From: a virus
Virus record (IMG/VR): IMGVR_UViG_3300030012_002897
Span: 1-24,814 of that record
DNA length: 24,814 nucleotides
Reading direction: 5' to 3' (one strand)
Shown here: positions 14,853 through 24,319 of the stretch, one piece after another
How the letters are laid out: each line of letters begins with the position of its first letter
Position numbering within the stretch: position 1 is the first letter of the stretch
The notes under the pieces: generated by a model
Databases searched by the model: none
What the model saw: only the letters and a program-made list of their open reading frames with translations
Told to the model about the DNA's origin: nothing
Position numbers and translations under genes: made by a program

Positions 14853-16214
14853 TTAAAGCACCGTTCCGATTTGCTCAAGAGAATCCATTACAGAAATCTT
14901 ACAATTGTCCTTATATTTTTGAATATCGTCAAGGACGATACCCTCCTTAGCCCAGTCAAAGCCCACATGGTCTTTATGGTTTTCCCACTTCATAAGTTTA
15001 AAGATTTCATCGCAACGGCCTTTATACCAATCTGCCTTTTTATATGACTTCTTCATGCGAATTAATTCGAGTAATAATTCAGCGTTCCCTTTCTTTAACC
15101 TAAAATGTGGTAGACACTTTGTTAAAAGATTAGATACATCATCCTGAGAATAGAAGTTTAATCTATTAATAAGTCGGGTATCTTGTGGTGATTTCTGGTC
15201 TAAGTGCATACGACCAAAACCAATAGATTTATGCATTTCTTGCATAAAAGCCTTACCTCTTTCGCCTGTCGCAACTAAACCTACTCTTGGGTTCATATTA
15301 CGGTCAAGAGTAATATAACCATCAGAATCAATAAATGCAGCAGTATAAGCCCAAATATTTTTCTTAATCATAGAAGGAACCTTATAATATTTTCCACCAA
15401 CAGAAGAAATGTCTAATTTATTTATCATCTTTGAAATAGAATTAGCACTTGAAAACTTTGCTAATGATGTTGGCATTCTTTCGTGAATGACTTGAGCACT
15501 AATTCCTGGATTTTCACAAACAGTTTTAATAATAAAATCCTCTTGTCTTTCTTTTTTCGATTTAGTTAATGACTGTTGAGTAATTTTTGATAAGGCTTCT
15601 CTAAATTGTCTCTTTGCTAATTTCATTTCTTTTGAGAGTTCGCTATATTCTTTTGAATAAGCCATACCATTCTGTTCTAATTCTGCTTCCCAGTATTTAC
15701 AAAGGGAATCAATCACCTCTCTTCTCTCATCAATCGTTTTCATTTTGTATAATTTATGTAAATCTTTTTCATTGTATCTCATCTTTTTAAGAGGACTTGT
15801 GTATTCAGATAGCCATGTAATTGAATCAATACATTTATTTAAATGGTCAGCATAAGCATCAATCATAGTATCAATTGCTTTCGACATTTTGTCTCGTTGT
15901 TCTCCTTTTAATTTTCTCTTTGACATTCTCATCTTTTTAATTAAGTCAGGAATATTTTTATCTTGAATAACATAAGTATCTGGAAAAACAGGAATATGCT
16001 TCTTAGCATCAGTAGCATTTATATTGTAGGCTACAGAAATCTTATTAATTTCATCATACTCTGACATAATATGTGAGCCATTAAAAAAGGATTTGATTTC
16101 AATATCAAGTTCTTCTTCTATGCTATCTTTCATTTCTTCTTCTTCTTCGTCTAAATCGGCTAAACGGTTCATTTGTTGAGCCGCTTGGCGGTATTTATCT
16201 GCTTGTTCTGTCAT
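14853..16214 (-). CDS. Helical protein fused to a LAGLIDADG endonuclease domain
   Basis: A 453-residue protein. Residues 1-215 are charged helices with an acidic cluster (LDEEEEE near 21-27). About 222-285 looks like a winged helix (FIIKTVCENPGISAQVIHER, then GGKYYKVP). From 288 there is a single LAGLIDADG domain: AAFIDSDGY (292-300, keeping the Asp before Gly that binds metal), VGLVATGERGKAFMQE and LLTKCLPHFRLKKGNAELLL. One motif means that it would act as a dimer. It could be a homing endonuclease or a domestic DNA-binding factor. It follows the large terminase by nine bases with a ribosome site (GAGGTATTTAT), an unusual place for a mobile enzyme, and the start is not inside a split gene. 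Confidence 0.85.
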   Translation of the reverse strand: MTEQADKYRQAAQQMNRLADLDEEEEEMKDSIEEELDIEIKSFFNGSHIMSEYDEINKISVAYNINATDAKKHIPVFPDTYVIQDKNIPDLIKKMRMSKRKLKGEQRDKMSKAIDTMIDAYADHLNKCIDSITWLSEYTSPLKKMRYNEKDLHKLYKMKTIDERREVIDSLCKYWEAELEQNGMAYSKEYSELSKEMKLAKRQFREALSKITQQSLTKSKKERQEDFIIKTVCENPGISAQVIHERMPTSLAKFSSANSISKMINKLDISSVGGKYYKVPSMIKKNIWAYTAAFIDSDGYITLDRNMNPRVGLVATGERGKAFMQEMHKSIGFGRMHLDQKSPQDTRLINRLNFYSQDDVSNLLTKCLPHFRLKKGNAELLLELIRMKKSYKKADWYKGRCDEIFKLMKWENHKDHVGFDWAKEGIVLDDIQKYKDNCKISVMDSLEQIGTVL

Positions 16215-16223
16215 ATAAATACC

Positions 16224-17654
16224 TCAAAAGTTCAAGCCTATGGAGTTCATTCTTTGCGGGTTTTGTCTTCCGCCGCCATCGTCAAATAAACCCAAATCAT
16301 CTAACAGGATAAACGCTTCGGAGGCTTGATAAGTAGCGGCATTTGCTAACGCAAGGCTCATCACCATATCGTCATGCGCCCCGATTCCCTCAAACTTTCC
16401 CCGTTCAGTAATCGCAAACATTGACATTTCTTCAATCAATATAGAAGAAACCCGCCTACTCTCTTCGTTCCCATAAGGAAAATTAATTTTACCATTTTCA
16501 AGTGTCATTTGTAAATTAAGGATAATCTCTTGTTTCTTTCTTCGGGTTGTATCAAAGTCATGAACATTTAAATCAGCAACTTGACGAAGTTCTTGAGTAA
16601 ATGATTTTGCAAATGTATTTGTTTCAAATAGGATAACTTCGGGTCGGAACAATTGACCAATCAATTTTACCTTCTGTATGTTTTCTCGAAACTGCACATT
16701 TTTAGACCTATCAACATAAACAATAGACTTATTTTCATCTTCATCCATTTCAATAACAGTAATCACATTGTAGTCGCCATCTGTTGAAATAGCAGGGTCC
16801 ACGCCAACAAAGTATTTATATCCGTCTCTTCTCAAGGGTTTCAAGACTAAATCTTTATTCTTTGCATTATCTAAGTGTTCAGGATTAAAGAGAGAAGTTC
16901 CCGTTGAAATAGGCACACACATATATTCCCGTGTGAACATCAATGAACCAACTTCTGCTTTACGAGCCATCAAAGCCTCATAATTCCAACGCTCCGGCCA
17001 TAACGGTTCATTTAGCGCATTTAGACAAGGGTATGTTCTAACCGTGTAAGCAGCATTTTCTGATAATTGTTGATAAATATCCGTATAACTGAAAGGAGTT
17101 CCAATAACACGCAAAGAGGCGGTATGGTGAAGTGTAGGAATCATATCCCCATAAAACCAATCAGTCACTTTTTGAATACCTGTCATACTAAACTCTTTCA
17201 AAGGGTCGTCAATAACAATCTCTTGAGGGTGCAAGCCACGAATCTGTGAGCCAACAGAACGCTCAAGTATTTGGTTTCCATTTGTTAAGGTAATGTTCCC
17301 AATAGCCCAACCCCTTGCAGGTTTAAACTTTTTGAGCATTGGGTTCTGAAACATTTTATCAATATCTCTCATATGAACTAAGGTCTGTTTTTGGTTAGAT
17401 GAAATATAAAGCATCTGATATGGCGGCTCCTCGAAAATAAGTTTCCATACAACCCAACTGTGCATAAACACAGATTTTCCGTGGTCACGACTGCAAATAA
17501 TAACAGTTCTCTGGGTTTCATTCATTAACTGATGCCATTCTTGAATATAAGAAGGAAAGTCAAAACCAAGCACATTTTGAAAAAAATATGGGAAAGAATT
17601 TTTAGATAGACGCATATCCATTTCATGCTCAAAATTAAACTCCTCCATTTCCAT
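16224..17654 (-). CDS. terL: Large terminase subunit
   Basis: A 476-residue packaging motor. The ATPase half has a Walker A-like SRDHGKS (55-61), Walker B EIVIDD (145-150) and coupling motif VIGTP (183-187). The nuclease half has D286 in VGVDPAIS, E344 in ILFETNTF and the D428/D429 pair in GAHDDM, matching the RNase H-fold terminase nuclease. The protein pumps viral DNA through the portal into the prohead with ATP and cuts the concatemer. It lies between the GNAT fusion (five bases away) and the LAGLIDADG gene; the start at 17654 has AGGGGCTGATGTT, and a second ATG at 17648 is possible. Confidence 0.95.
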   Translation of the reverse strand: MEMEEFNFEHEMDMRLSKNSFPYFFQNVLGFDFPSYIQEWHQLMNETQRTVIICSRDHGKSVFMHSWVVWKLIFEEPPYQMLYISSNQKQTLVHMRDIDKMFQNPMLKKFKPARGWAIGNITLTNGNQILERSVGSQIRGLHPQEIVIDDPLKEFSMTGIQKVTDWFYGDMIPTLHHTASLRVIGTPFSYTDIYQQLSENAAYTVRTYPCLNALNEPLWPERWNYEALMARKAEVGSLMFTREYMCVPISTGTSLFNPEHLDNAKNKDLVLKPLRRDGYKYFVGVDPAISTDGDYNVITVIEMDEDENKSIVYVDRSKNVQFRENIQKVKLIGQLFRPEVILFETNTFAKSFTQELRQVADLNVHDFDTTRRKKQEIILNLQMTLENGKINFPYGNEESRRVSSILIEEMSMFAITERGKFEGIGAHDDMVMSLALANAATYQASEAFILLDDLGLFDDGGGRQNPQRMNSIGLNF

Positions 17655-17658
17655 AACA

Positions 17659-18735
17659 TCAGCCCCTATTCATAGTAAATGGATTAAAATCGGGTTTGGC
17701 ATCACCTTTTCCTCTTTTTATTCTATGTCCAGGCTTTTCTCCATATCTCGTCTCAGTATTTTCATAAACAACAGGTAATTGTTTTCCCGCATTTGTTGGA
17801 TAGCCGCCGCTTTTGTTCCCACCTGAAATGTGATAGAGATTTAGAATTCTAGTATAATTCGTGTTGTTTGCTTTATTTAAGGAATCTAAAAAATCCTTAA
17901 CCGTTCCCGTATCATCGCGTGTCTTTTTCTTATATCTATTTATTCTTTGATTGCCTGAAGCAAACTGACCTATAACATATTCAAAGTTATTTAAATCAGG
18001 ATAAATATATGCCCAGAATCTTGGTTTTCCTAAACTAATCATTTTTTGTATTTCTTCATCAGTTATAATTTTTCTACGAACCCCTTTATCGTCGTGTCTT
18101 TTAAGATAGTGTGAACTAAAGATAACGAGAACTTCTCCGCTATCATCTGCTTTCGCAGGGTGAGTTATATGTTCATCCTGAGTATCTTGATACTGTCCTA
18201 AATCAGCAAAATTTCCTGTAGGATAAAATTTTAATATGTCTTTCCATTTTGGTTGAGTATAATACATCCACTTTTGAACTTGGTCTGCATAGGTTAGACC
18301 TTCTAAATCTCTTTGAGAGTCTTCAGGAAGTTCGCTAATATTCATATCATTAAAACCTCTATCCCTGTATGTTGTGGCAATTTTATCATTAGCAATATTA
18401 ACATACAATGTTTTAGAACCCTTCTCTGAAATAATCTTATCAACAAGCAATCCAGCAAGACCCCGACCTCTAAACTCTTTTCTTACATGAATACCTGCAC
18501 CAAGAAGTCTTCCTTTATAATTTGAAAATCCAATTACACCCACAGGTTTATCTTCATAATAAGCAACAAACATTGTTGCAGGAGCAGTAGCCCAAGAAGA
18601 ATCACGGGACATTAAACGATAGCGCATTCTTCTTTTTTGATAATCAAAATAGCCATCGTCTTGAAAAACCTTTACTGCATCATCCTCAGACATTTCTCTA
18701 AAAGAAATATCAGCCGCAGAAAACTTCGAAACCAT
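17659..18735 (-). CDS. GNAT acetyltransferase fused to a tagged C-terminal domain
   Basis: A 358-residue protein. Residues 8-140 form a GNAT N-acetyltransferase domain, with VGVIGFSNY and the acetyl-CoA-binding RGRGLA (89-94, the RxxGxA pattern) in IHVRKEFRGRGLAGLLV. At 164-169 is WKDILK, the tag, seven residues after M157; the part from M157 on reads like the start of a separate tagged gene, which suggests a fusion. The C-terminal 190 residues (AYIYPDLNNFEYVIGQFASG, then ILNLYHISGG) are not recognised. The ATG at 18735 has AGGTGAAATT. It might acetylate a host or viral protein, as phage T4 packages modifying enzymes in its head; substrate unknown. Confidence 0.85.
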   Translation of the reverse strand: MVSKFSAADISFREMSEDDAVKVFQDDGYFDYQKRRMRYRLMSRDSSWATAPATMFVAYYEDKPVGVIGFSNYKGRLLGAGIHVRKEFRGRGLAGLLVDKIISEKGSKTLYVNIANDKIATTYRDRGFNDMNISELPEDSQRDLEGLTYADQVQKWMYYTQPKWKDILKFYPTGNFADLGQYQDTQDEHITHPAKADDSGEVLVIFSSHYLKRHDDKGVRRKIITDEEIQKMISLGKPRFWAYIYPDLNNFEYVIGQFASGNQRINRYKKKTRDDTGTVKDFLDSLNKANNTNYTRILNLYHISGGNKSGGYPTNAGKQLPVVYENTETRYGEKPGHRIKRGKGDAKPDFNPFTMNRG

Positions 18736-18739
18736 AATT

Positions 18740-21217
18740 TCACCTAAAGTGTGCCTTGATTAAATAAACTTGTTCTGCGCTAATACCAAACTCTTTAGAA
18801 ATATTCTGATGAGAATCCATTTCTTTAACAATATTCTCTACCTCAAAGGAAGATAAATCAAGATTCTGTTCTACTTGCATTTTCTTAATAATTGTATCAA
18901 AACCAATTTCATTAAAAGGCATGAATCCATAAACGATTGGTTTACCTAATTGCTCTCTTACTACATCATGGGCTTTTAGCATCTTTCTTAGAAGAATAGG
19001 TAAATCTTGCTGAACCTCTTGGAAGATTCTTAGAAGTCTATCGTACTCTTCCTTCGTTCTTTTATCTCTTTGTCTTGCAGTAAAAGCACCAGTATTTGCA
19101 TCAAGCCAATAGGGTAAAGCAAAAATAGGAAACGCTTTGCCTGCTTGATAAGAGTCATAGAATGATTGGGTTCTATTATCAATTGTTTCACCTTCAAGGC
19201 TAGTATCTTCTAATTGAAAATCCCCTGTTCTTTGCATAAGATAGTTAATTAAAGCAGCAACATAATCATAATTTCTTTCTTTATTTTCAAAAATTTCAGT
19301 TAATGCTTTTGCTGCCTTTTCTCCGGCATCAATTAACTTTCCATCAATAGAAATACTCTTAAGGAACGCCATTTCCAAGAAATCTGAAATAGGACTTAAC
19401 ATATCTCCAGTTAAGTCCTCTACTCTTGCATTTGCCATAACAGAGTAAGCCCCACTCATTACGGTTTCTAATCCCAATTTAGCACCCTGCATTTGCATAA
19501 CTCGGCCACCGACATTGGAAACAAAATCAGGAACTACAACAACCATCCTTCCTGTAAATGCGGGTTCAAAGAAATATTCATTTGCTGATTCTAACATTTG
19601 AACAAGAGCCGATTTCACTTCTTTACTTAGACCAATTAAAGGAGCATCTCTTCCTTTTTGTCTAGTATATTCACTTTCTTTAACTCTTGTCGCTAGTTCT
19701 CCTCTAAAACCTCTAAAGGTTTCTCTCATATCTGTTCCAGCAGAAGCCTTCCCGCCTCTGCGATAGAAATTTAAAAATTGAGGAAGTTCTTCACTCACCA
19801 ATTTAGCCAATTCTTCAAAAAAGAAATTTATATTTTCAATATTTTCTAGAGTTGCCCCTCTAATATCCTTTTCATCATAAAGATTAGCCATATCTGTGTC
19901 TTCTAAAACAGAAATAGGTAAGTGAAAAGTTTCTCTATCATCAATTACAGTAGTGTTACTAAATTCTTCTATCCAATCATCAATATCAGTATCAAAATCA
20001 ATATCCAAAACAATCTCATCACTCTCTAAAGCCTCTCTTGCTCCAGTAAGAAGACTATATAGGGCCTCATTTCCTTCCTCGGTAATTGCTAATAATCTGT
20101 CATTTCTTGAGTATTCAAGAGCAAGAAGAGGGTCAAGATTCTCTAAATCTTCCTCTGCTTGTGAAATTACTGCGTCTAATTCCTTCTGCCCGGAATCTTC
20201 TGCTCTTAAATCAAGAGTAGAAGACCTTTCCCAATTACTGTCAATCGCTCTTGAAGATTCAATAGCATCAACAATTGCATTTTCTTTCCAATTTTCATCT
20301 TCATCCATTCCTTCAGAATACTCTTCAGGAGGGTCATCTAATGTCCTACCCCCTTCTTCGGGCGGTCTTAAATCAACTAATCTTTTAAGAGAAGACAATT
20401 TGGCAATTTGCGTATACCACCTAAGATTAGGAGGAATAACGCCTTGTTCAACAGTTTTAAACTCAGCAATATAATCTAATTGCGTTTTATTTAGTAATTC
20501 TGAAAGAGTCTCAAAGTCTTCAAGAAGTTCTTGATGCTTCTTTTCTGAGCCTTCTTCATCAAATGGATTTGGCATTGACTTTACTGCTTCAAAGAATTTC
20601 TGTCCATCTTCAATAAATTTGTCAAGTGCTGATTCATTAAGTTTTTCAAAATATTTATAAACAGACTCTCTGTTTTCTTTCTTTGAAATATCAAGTGCAC
20701 CTAAATACATTTTTAGTCTTGAACTAACATCTAATTGAAAAACTTCTGTTTTTGCAAAGATAGTTCTTAGTTTAGACATAATTGCTCTAATATTGGACTC
20801 ACCTCGCTCGGTAAGATTTAATGAATCAATAAACTGGGCATTGTTTAATTCAAGAACGCTCTCATCAGGGTTTCCGATTTTTAATTGAGATGAATCGCTA
20901 AAGTTTTGTTTGTTTAGGTATTGAGCATCAACCCTTGTCCCACCATAGGTAATACGCATATCTAATACTCTTTTTAGTTTGTTTTCAAGTTGTGCTGGCT
21001 CGCTTGTTCCTTCTCTATTTAGATATTCGGTAATGTATTGTCTAATTTCTTTTAACATTGCTCTTGAAACTTGTTTATTGTCTGTTTTTTCTTTAATTTT
21101 AGGTAATATATTTTCTTTAGTATATTTGACTCTAAAGTCATCTTGTTCTCCAAAAGGCAGTTGTCTTAGTTCACTAAGAAAACTGTCTTCAATTTCAATG
21201 CCAGCAACAACGACCAT
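18740..21217 (-). CDS. Large helical protein of unknown function
   Basis: An 825-residue protein starting at the ATG at 21217 (GGAGGACTGAAA), in the run between the small and large terminase genes. It is charged and helical throughout, acidic in the middle (QAEEDLENLDPLLALEYSRN; DIDFDTDIDDWIEEF). There are no recognisable catalytic motifs, membrane segments or W-tag. It ends in the next gene's ribosome site. Its size is similar to the 660- and 674-residue proteins here. An internal head or injected protein is possible from the context, but nothing in the sequence proves it. Confidence 0.8.
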   Translation of the reverse strand: MVVVAGIEIEDSFLSELRQLPFGEQDDFRVKYTKENILPKIKEKTDNKQVSRAMLKEIRQYITEYLNREGTSEPAQLENKLKRVLDMRITYGGTRVDAQYLNKQNFSDSSQLKIGNPDESVLELNNAQFIDSLNLTERGESNIRAIMSKLRTIFAKTEVFQLDVSSRLKMYLGALDISKKENRESVYKYFEKLNESALDKFIEDGQKFFEAVKSMPNPFDEEGSEKKHQELLEDFETLSELLNKTQLDYIAEFKTVEQGVIPPNLRWYTQIAKLSSLKRLVDLRPPEEGGRTLDDPPEEYSEGMDEDENWKENAIVDAIESSRAIDSNWERSSTLDLRAEDSGQKELDAVISQAEEDLENLDPLLALEYSRNDRLLAITEEGNEALYSLLTGAREALESDEIVLDIDFDTDIDDWIEEFSNTTVIDDRETFHLPISVLEDTDMANLYDEKDIRGATLENIENINFFFEELAKLVSEELPQFLNFYRRGGKASAGTDMRETFRGFRGELATRVKESEYTRQKGRDAPLIGLSKEVKSALVQMLESANEYFFEPAFTGRMVVVVPDFVSNVGGRVMQMQGAKLGLETVMSGAYSVMANARVEDLTGDMLSPISDFLEMAFLKSISIDGKLIDAGEKAAKALTEIFENKERNYDYVAALINYLMQRTGDFQLEDTSLEGETIDNRTQSFYDSYQAGKAFPIFALPYWLDANTGAFTARQRDKRTKEEYDRLLRIFQEVQQDLPILLRKMLKAHDVVREQLGKPIVYGFMPFNEIGFDTIIKKMQVEQNLDLSSFEVENIVKEMDSHQNISKEFGISAEQVYLIKAHFR

Positions 21218-21219
21218 TT

Positions 21220-23202
21220 TCAGTCCTCCAGTAGTCCTTCTTCTTTAAATGCGTTAAGTGCTTTGGTTGTATTTTCTACATTTTTACCTGTCATATATTT
21301 TTCATAATTTTCAGCAATATCTTTCATTTGGAATTCAAATGCCTTAATAATCGCATCTCGTATTCTTTTCAGATAATCAGGAATCTTTTTATCCAAGTCT
21401 TGAAGCCGTGAAGCGACCTCTTCGCTTTGCGGGTTGGCCTTCACGGACTTAAATACTTCCTTCGGGGTCATGTCATTTAATGCGTGGTCAGCCATTCTTG
21501 AAAGAAAAGAGATAAAATTTTTTGGGTTTAACTGTTCAAGAGGACTTGCACCAACATCTTTAGAATTAATTAGTTTATCCATTTCATCTGCCTTTTGTTT
21601 TACAAATTCAGGGAAAGAAGAACCTGTAATTAAATCCCTTACCTTAGGAATACTGCTAAATACAAGTTGTAAAACATCTTCAGGTATTTTTTCAATGACG
21701 GTATTAGGAGTAATATTGCGTTCTTCTATTCCATCATCAAATGCTATTTGAACATAGAAAGCAAGGTCGCCCATCTCATCTTCTTCAACATTTTCTCCCG
21801 AATAATCAATGTATTGATATTCTAAGTTCTCAGCGCCATACATTTTTTCAATAGTGGCTTTTAATTTTTTAAATTCAGAAATAGTAAAATAATCTTTCAA
21901 GAAGGTTAATTGCTGTCTTCTTGAGGTATCTTTTGCAGTAGTGACTGTATTTTTAATATTTCTAGAAAGTCGCATTTGGTTTCTAATTTCTTTTCTGACT
22001 GCGGTTCTTGCTGCTTTAGTATCAGTTCTGCTTTTGTTTTCAACTAATTCATTAATAAAAGGTCTGACACTTACATTAAATTTACGAGAATTTTCCTGTC
22101 CTAGAAAAATAGATTCTGTAATATCGTCAATCACTTCTAATTCTGCTTCTTCATCGCTTTGCGTTTCATTTATTCTAAATTCATTGAAGAAATTAGAAAA
22201 CCAATCTTCTTTAAACTCAGTTTTCAGAATTAAAGAGGCCATAGGATTTAAAGCAACTGACTTAGCACCACTACCGCTTTTTGTTAAAAACAGCATATCT
22301 GGAACAGTTTCATCACTATCTGGGAACTCTTTTGGAAGAAATTTGTCCTTTTTTCCAGCAAATTTGCCAGAATTGAGCACATCTATGAATTTAAAAACAT
22401 CATTTGCATCAAATGTTGCTTTTGCCGTGAACTTTTTATCAGAAATTAGAAAATTGTCAGGAATTTTTGAAGATTTGCCCCCTTCAACAAAATTTAATCC
22501 AGCCGACTTTCTTTTTCCAACAATAGGAGCAAAATTTTCGCTATAAAACTGTAAAACTCCAGAATCTCCACGAATTTTCTCTTGTAATTGAGTAAAATTC
22601 TCAAAATCTGTTAAAATAATGTCTTCACTTAGTTCTCCACCAATGAGTTCGGCAAAAATTCTTAATAAATTTTTATTTTTTGGTGGATTTTTGAAGGTAA
22701 TATAGTTTTTTGCACCTAATGTGTTGCTCACGAACAAATATTTTTGTTGAAGTTTTGGTTTTGCTTTCCAATATTGTGAATCTGTGCTATATTTTGGAGT
22801 ATTTTTGTTAAATTCAGCAAATTTTTTCTTGGCTTCGTCATTTTTCCCATTATTTATCAAATCTCTCATCAAATTTAGTTGAGAAATTGCTTCATTTTCC
22901 GATAAATACTTCTTTTCTGGTTCAATTTCTGAAATAAGTTCTTTTAATTTATTGAATCTTTCAGTAAATTGTTCTAATGTCGCTTCACCTGTATCATATT
23001 CTTCATAATATTTTTCAGGAGAATCTTTTAAAGCAGAAAGAGTTCCCCTTAAACTCTTTACAAACTTCTTTGAGGTCTTGATTCTATCTAAGATGGTATT
23101 AAAATTACCTTCATCCATTAAAGCAGGGAAGAGAAAATAGGACGGCATATTATCTTCGGGGATAAACGGGAGAGGTTTCTTAATAATTGAAAACCAACTC
23201 AT
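21220..23202 (-). CDS. Large tagged protein of unknown function
   Basis: A 660-residue protein starting MSWFSIIKKPLPF, a clean tag copy; the segment WFSI[IL]KK is the same as in the phosphatase. After the tag there is a charged helical region (30-130), a mixed alpha/beta centre with FTAKATFDANDVFKFIDVL and several Lys-rich parts, then a helical C-terminal half (DHALNDMTPKEVFKSVKANP). No enzyme motif is visible. The gene's start is one of the four 26-base junction repeats, and its stop is directly upstream of the 825-residue gene. As the largest tagged protein here it would be a large internal head protein if the tag is a loading signal. Not recognised. Confidence 0.8.
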   Translation of the reverse strand: MSWFSIIKKPLPFIPEDNMPSYFLFPALMDEGNFNTILDRIKTSKKFVKSLRGTLSALKDSPEKYYEEYDTGEATLEQFTERFNKLKELISEIEPEKKYLSENEAISQLNLMRDLINNGKNDEAKKKFAEFNKNTPKYSTDSQYWKAKPKLQQKYLFVSNTLGAKNYITFKNPPKNKNLLRIFAELIGGELSEDIILTDFENFTQLQEKIRGDSGVLQFYSENFAPIVGKRKSAGLNFVEGGKSSKIPDNFLISDKKFTAKATFDANDVFKFIDVLNSGKFAGKKDKFLPKEFPDSDETVPDMLFLTKSGSGAKSVALNPMASLILKTEFKEDWFSNFFNEFRINETQSDEEAELEVIDDITESIFLGQENSRKFNVSVRPFINELVENKSRTDTKAARTAVRKEIRNQMRLSRNIKNTVTTAKDTSRRQQLTFLKDYFTISEFKKLKATIEKMYGAENLEYQYIDYSGENVEEDEMGDLAFYVQIAFDDGIEERNITPNTVIEKIPEDVLQLVFSSIPKVRDLITGSSFPEFVKQKADEMDKLINSKDVGASPLEQLNPKNFISFLSRMADHALNDMTPKEVFKSVKANPQSEEVASRLQDLDKKIPDYLKRIRDAIIKAFEFQMKDIAENYEKYMTGKNVENTTKALNAFKEEGLLED

Positions 23203-23219
23203 TGTAATCTCTCCTCAAT
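23194..23219 (-). repeat. Junction repeat copy 4 (660-residue gene)
   Basis: Holds the ribosome site AGGAGAG, start codon and first two codons (ATGAGTTGG). It matches copies 2 and 3 through AGGAGAGATTA.AATGAGTTGG, but its upstream end has diverged (TTG in place of ATGC). Confidence 0.8.
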
Positions 23220-23493
23220 TGGCTTTTCTTCGGATATTGTCTATCGTCTTCATAGTATCTTCAAATTGTTTCTCTTCTCCGCCTTTTTCTTCGTCCATAT
23301 ATAGAATGTCAAGTAATCCCGATGCGTAGGCTCGCAACATCTGTATTTCTTTTTTATCATCAATTGATAATTCCGATAAAGGCCTTTTCAATTCCCTTTC
23401 TAGTAAATCTTCCATATCTACTAGAAGCATTTCCCTTTCTATTAAATCTTTCATTTTTGCTTCATCCAATTTCAATATATCTTCCCAACTCAT
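23215..23493 (-). CDS. Small acidic tagged helical protein
   Basis: A 92-residue protein starting MSWEDILKLDEAK (tag). The rest is acidic and helical, with a Leu/Met pattern in MKDLIEREMLLVDMEDLLE and RAYASGLLDILYM, suitable for a helical bundle or protein-protein contact. In contrast to the basic tagged proteins it is acidic, so DNA binding is unlikely. The start is within a junction repeat that includes the AGGAGAG ribosome site. Not recognised. Confidence 0.8.
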   Translation of the reverse strand: MSWEDILKLDEAKMKDLIEREMLLVDMEDLLERELKRPLSELSIDDKKEIQMLRAYASGLLDILYMDEEKGGEEKQFEDTMKTIDNIRRKAN

Positions 23494-23510
23494 TATAATC
23501 TCTCCTGCAT
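23485..23510 (-). repeat. Junction repeat copy 3
   Basis: Differs from copy 2 by one base (TTATAATGAG against TTACAATGAG). Read in the frame used by the end of the 24813-24316 gene it gives MQERL and a stop, though it now lies outside any upstream gene. Confidence 0.85.
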
Positions 23511-23945
23511 TTATTGAGCGATATTCATCAATGTTATCTGATTGATGGTTTGCACAATTTTTCCTTGAAGTTCTTCAGTTATTTCATCCACCCAATCATA
23601 TTTAGTCCGGCGGTTCCAGCCAGAATCCCAATTTCCATTACGCCTAGCAATACGAAATTTTGGCTTAATCCTCCACTTCATATTGTCCGATGCTGGTAAT
23701 TTAGTGAACCTAAAAGATGCTGTGGCATCTTCAGTATTTGTTTTGTCTTCTGGGTCAAATCTCAATTTAATGTCAATTAGCATATTGCCTCGTTTTGTCT
23801 TTTTAGTAACTACTAGCATCCCATAAGGGTCTAAACGGGGCTTATTGGGAGTGTTCTGATATTCTTCAATAAGAGAGTTAATTTTATTTTTTACTGGTTC
23901 AATAAGTAAAGTAAGTTCTTGTTTCAATATAATTTTCCAACTCAT
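23511..23945 (-). CDS. Tagged alpha/beta protein of unknown function
   Basis: A 144-residue protein with the tag at its start (MSWKIILKQE). An N-terminal helix (7-28) is followed by beta-type segments (GMLVVTKKTKRGNMLIDIKL; ATASFRFTKLP) and a basic, Trp-rich part (KWRIKPKFRIARRNGNWDSG) and a helical C-terminus (ITEELQGKIVQTINQ). This looks like a compact folded domain rather than a scaffold. No family recognised. The start and ribosome site are in junction repeat copy 2. Confidence 0.8.
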   Translation of the reverse strand: MSWKIILKQELTLLIEPVKNKINSLIEEYQNTPNKPRLDPYGMLVVTKKTKRGNMLIDIKLRFDPEDKTNTEDATASFRFTKLPASDNMKWRIKPKFRIARRNGNWDSGWNRRTKYDWVDEITEELQGKIVQTINQITLMNIAQ

Positions 23946-23962
23946 TGTAATCTCTCCTGCAT
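23937..23962 (-). repeat. Junction repeat copy 2
   Basis: Contains ATGCAGGAGAGATTACAATGAG. Although no longer coding upstream, this reads MQERLQ and a stop in frame, exactly the last six residues of the 24813-24316 gene. The simplest reading is a copied gene junction. Confidence 0.85.
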
Positions 23963-24319
23963 TTATCCTCTTCTGCTAAGAACTTCTTTAAAAATTTCTG
24001 GATGATAAGTTTTAATCAAATCAGCGTAAAAATCTAAGACTCTTTGACGAAGGCCATTACTTCTTGTGAAATATCCCGATTCAACAAACATTTCATCAGC
24101 ATGAAATATTTTTTCTTCAATGTCTTTTTCTGTATTAAACAATTCATCAAAATGATTATGCATTTTATGAAAACCAATATTTAATTGTTTGATAGAATAA
24201 GGTTCACCATTAGTCATTGTAATCCCCTCTTCCACTTCTTTTTTTAATTCTCTAGCAAATTCTTTAGCCTTATTTTTAGCCTCAATAGATTCATTTTTAA
24301 CTACATTGAACCATGTCAT
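23963..24319 (-). CDS. Tagged helical protein of unknown function
   Basis: A 118-residue protein starting MTWFNVVKNE (tag with V-V in place of I-L). A charged helix follows (IEAKNKAKEFARELKKEVEE), then a His-, Asn- and Phe-rich central region (LNIGFHKMHNHFDELF) and a helical end (LRQRVLDFYADLIKTYHPE). The start overlaps the stop of the upstream gene by four bases (ATGA), so the two are coupled. His-rich patterning might bind metal but is not diagnostic. Not recognised. Confidence 0.8.
   Translation of the reverse strand: MTWFNVVKNESIEAKNKAKEFARELKKEVEEGITMTNGEPYSIKQLNIGFHKMHNHFDELFNTEKDIEEKIFHADEMFVESGYFTRSNGLRQRVLDFYADLIKTYHPEIFKEVLSRRG

Noticed and set aside
12115-24319. The W-x-x-I/V peptide as a eukaryotic autophagy (LIR) motif, or a PCNA-binding box
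   Set aside because: LIR motifs bind Atg8 in eukaryotes, and PIP boxes have a Gln and aromatic pair; neither fits a terminal tag on virion-region proteins in this context.
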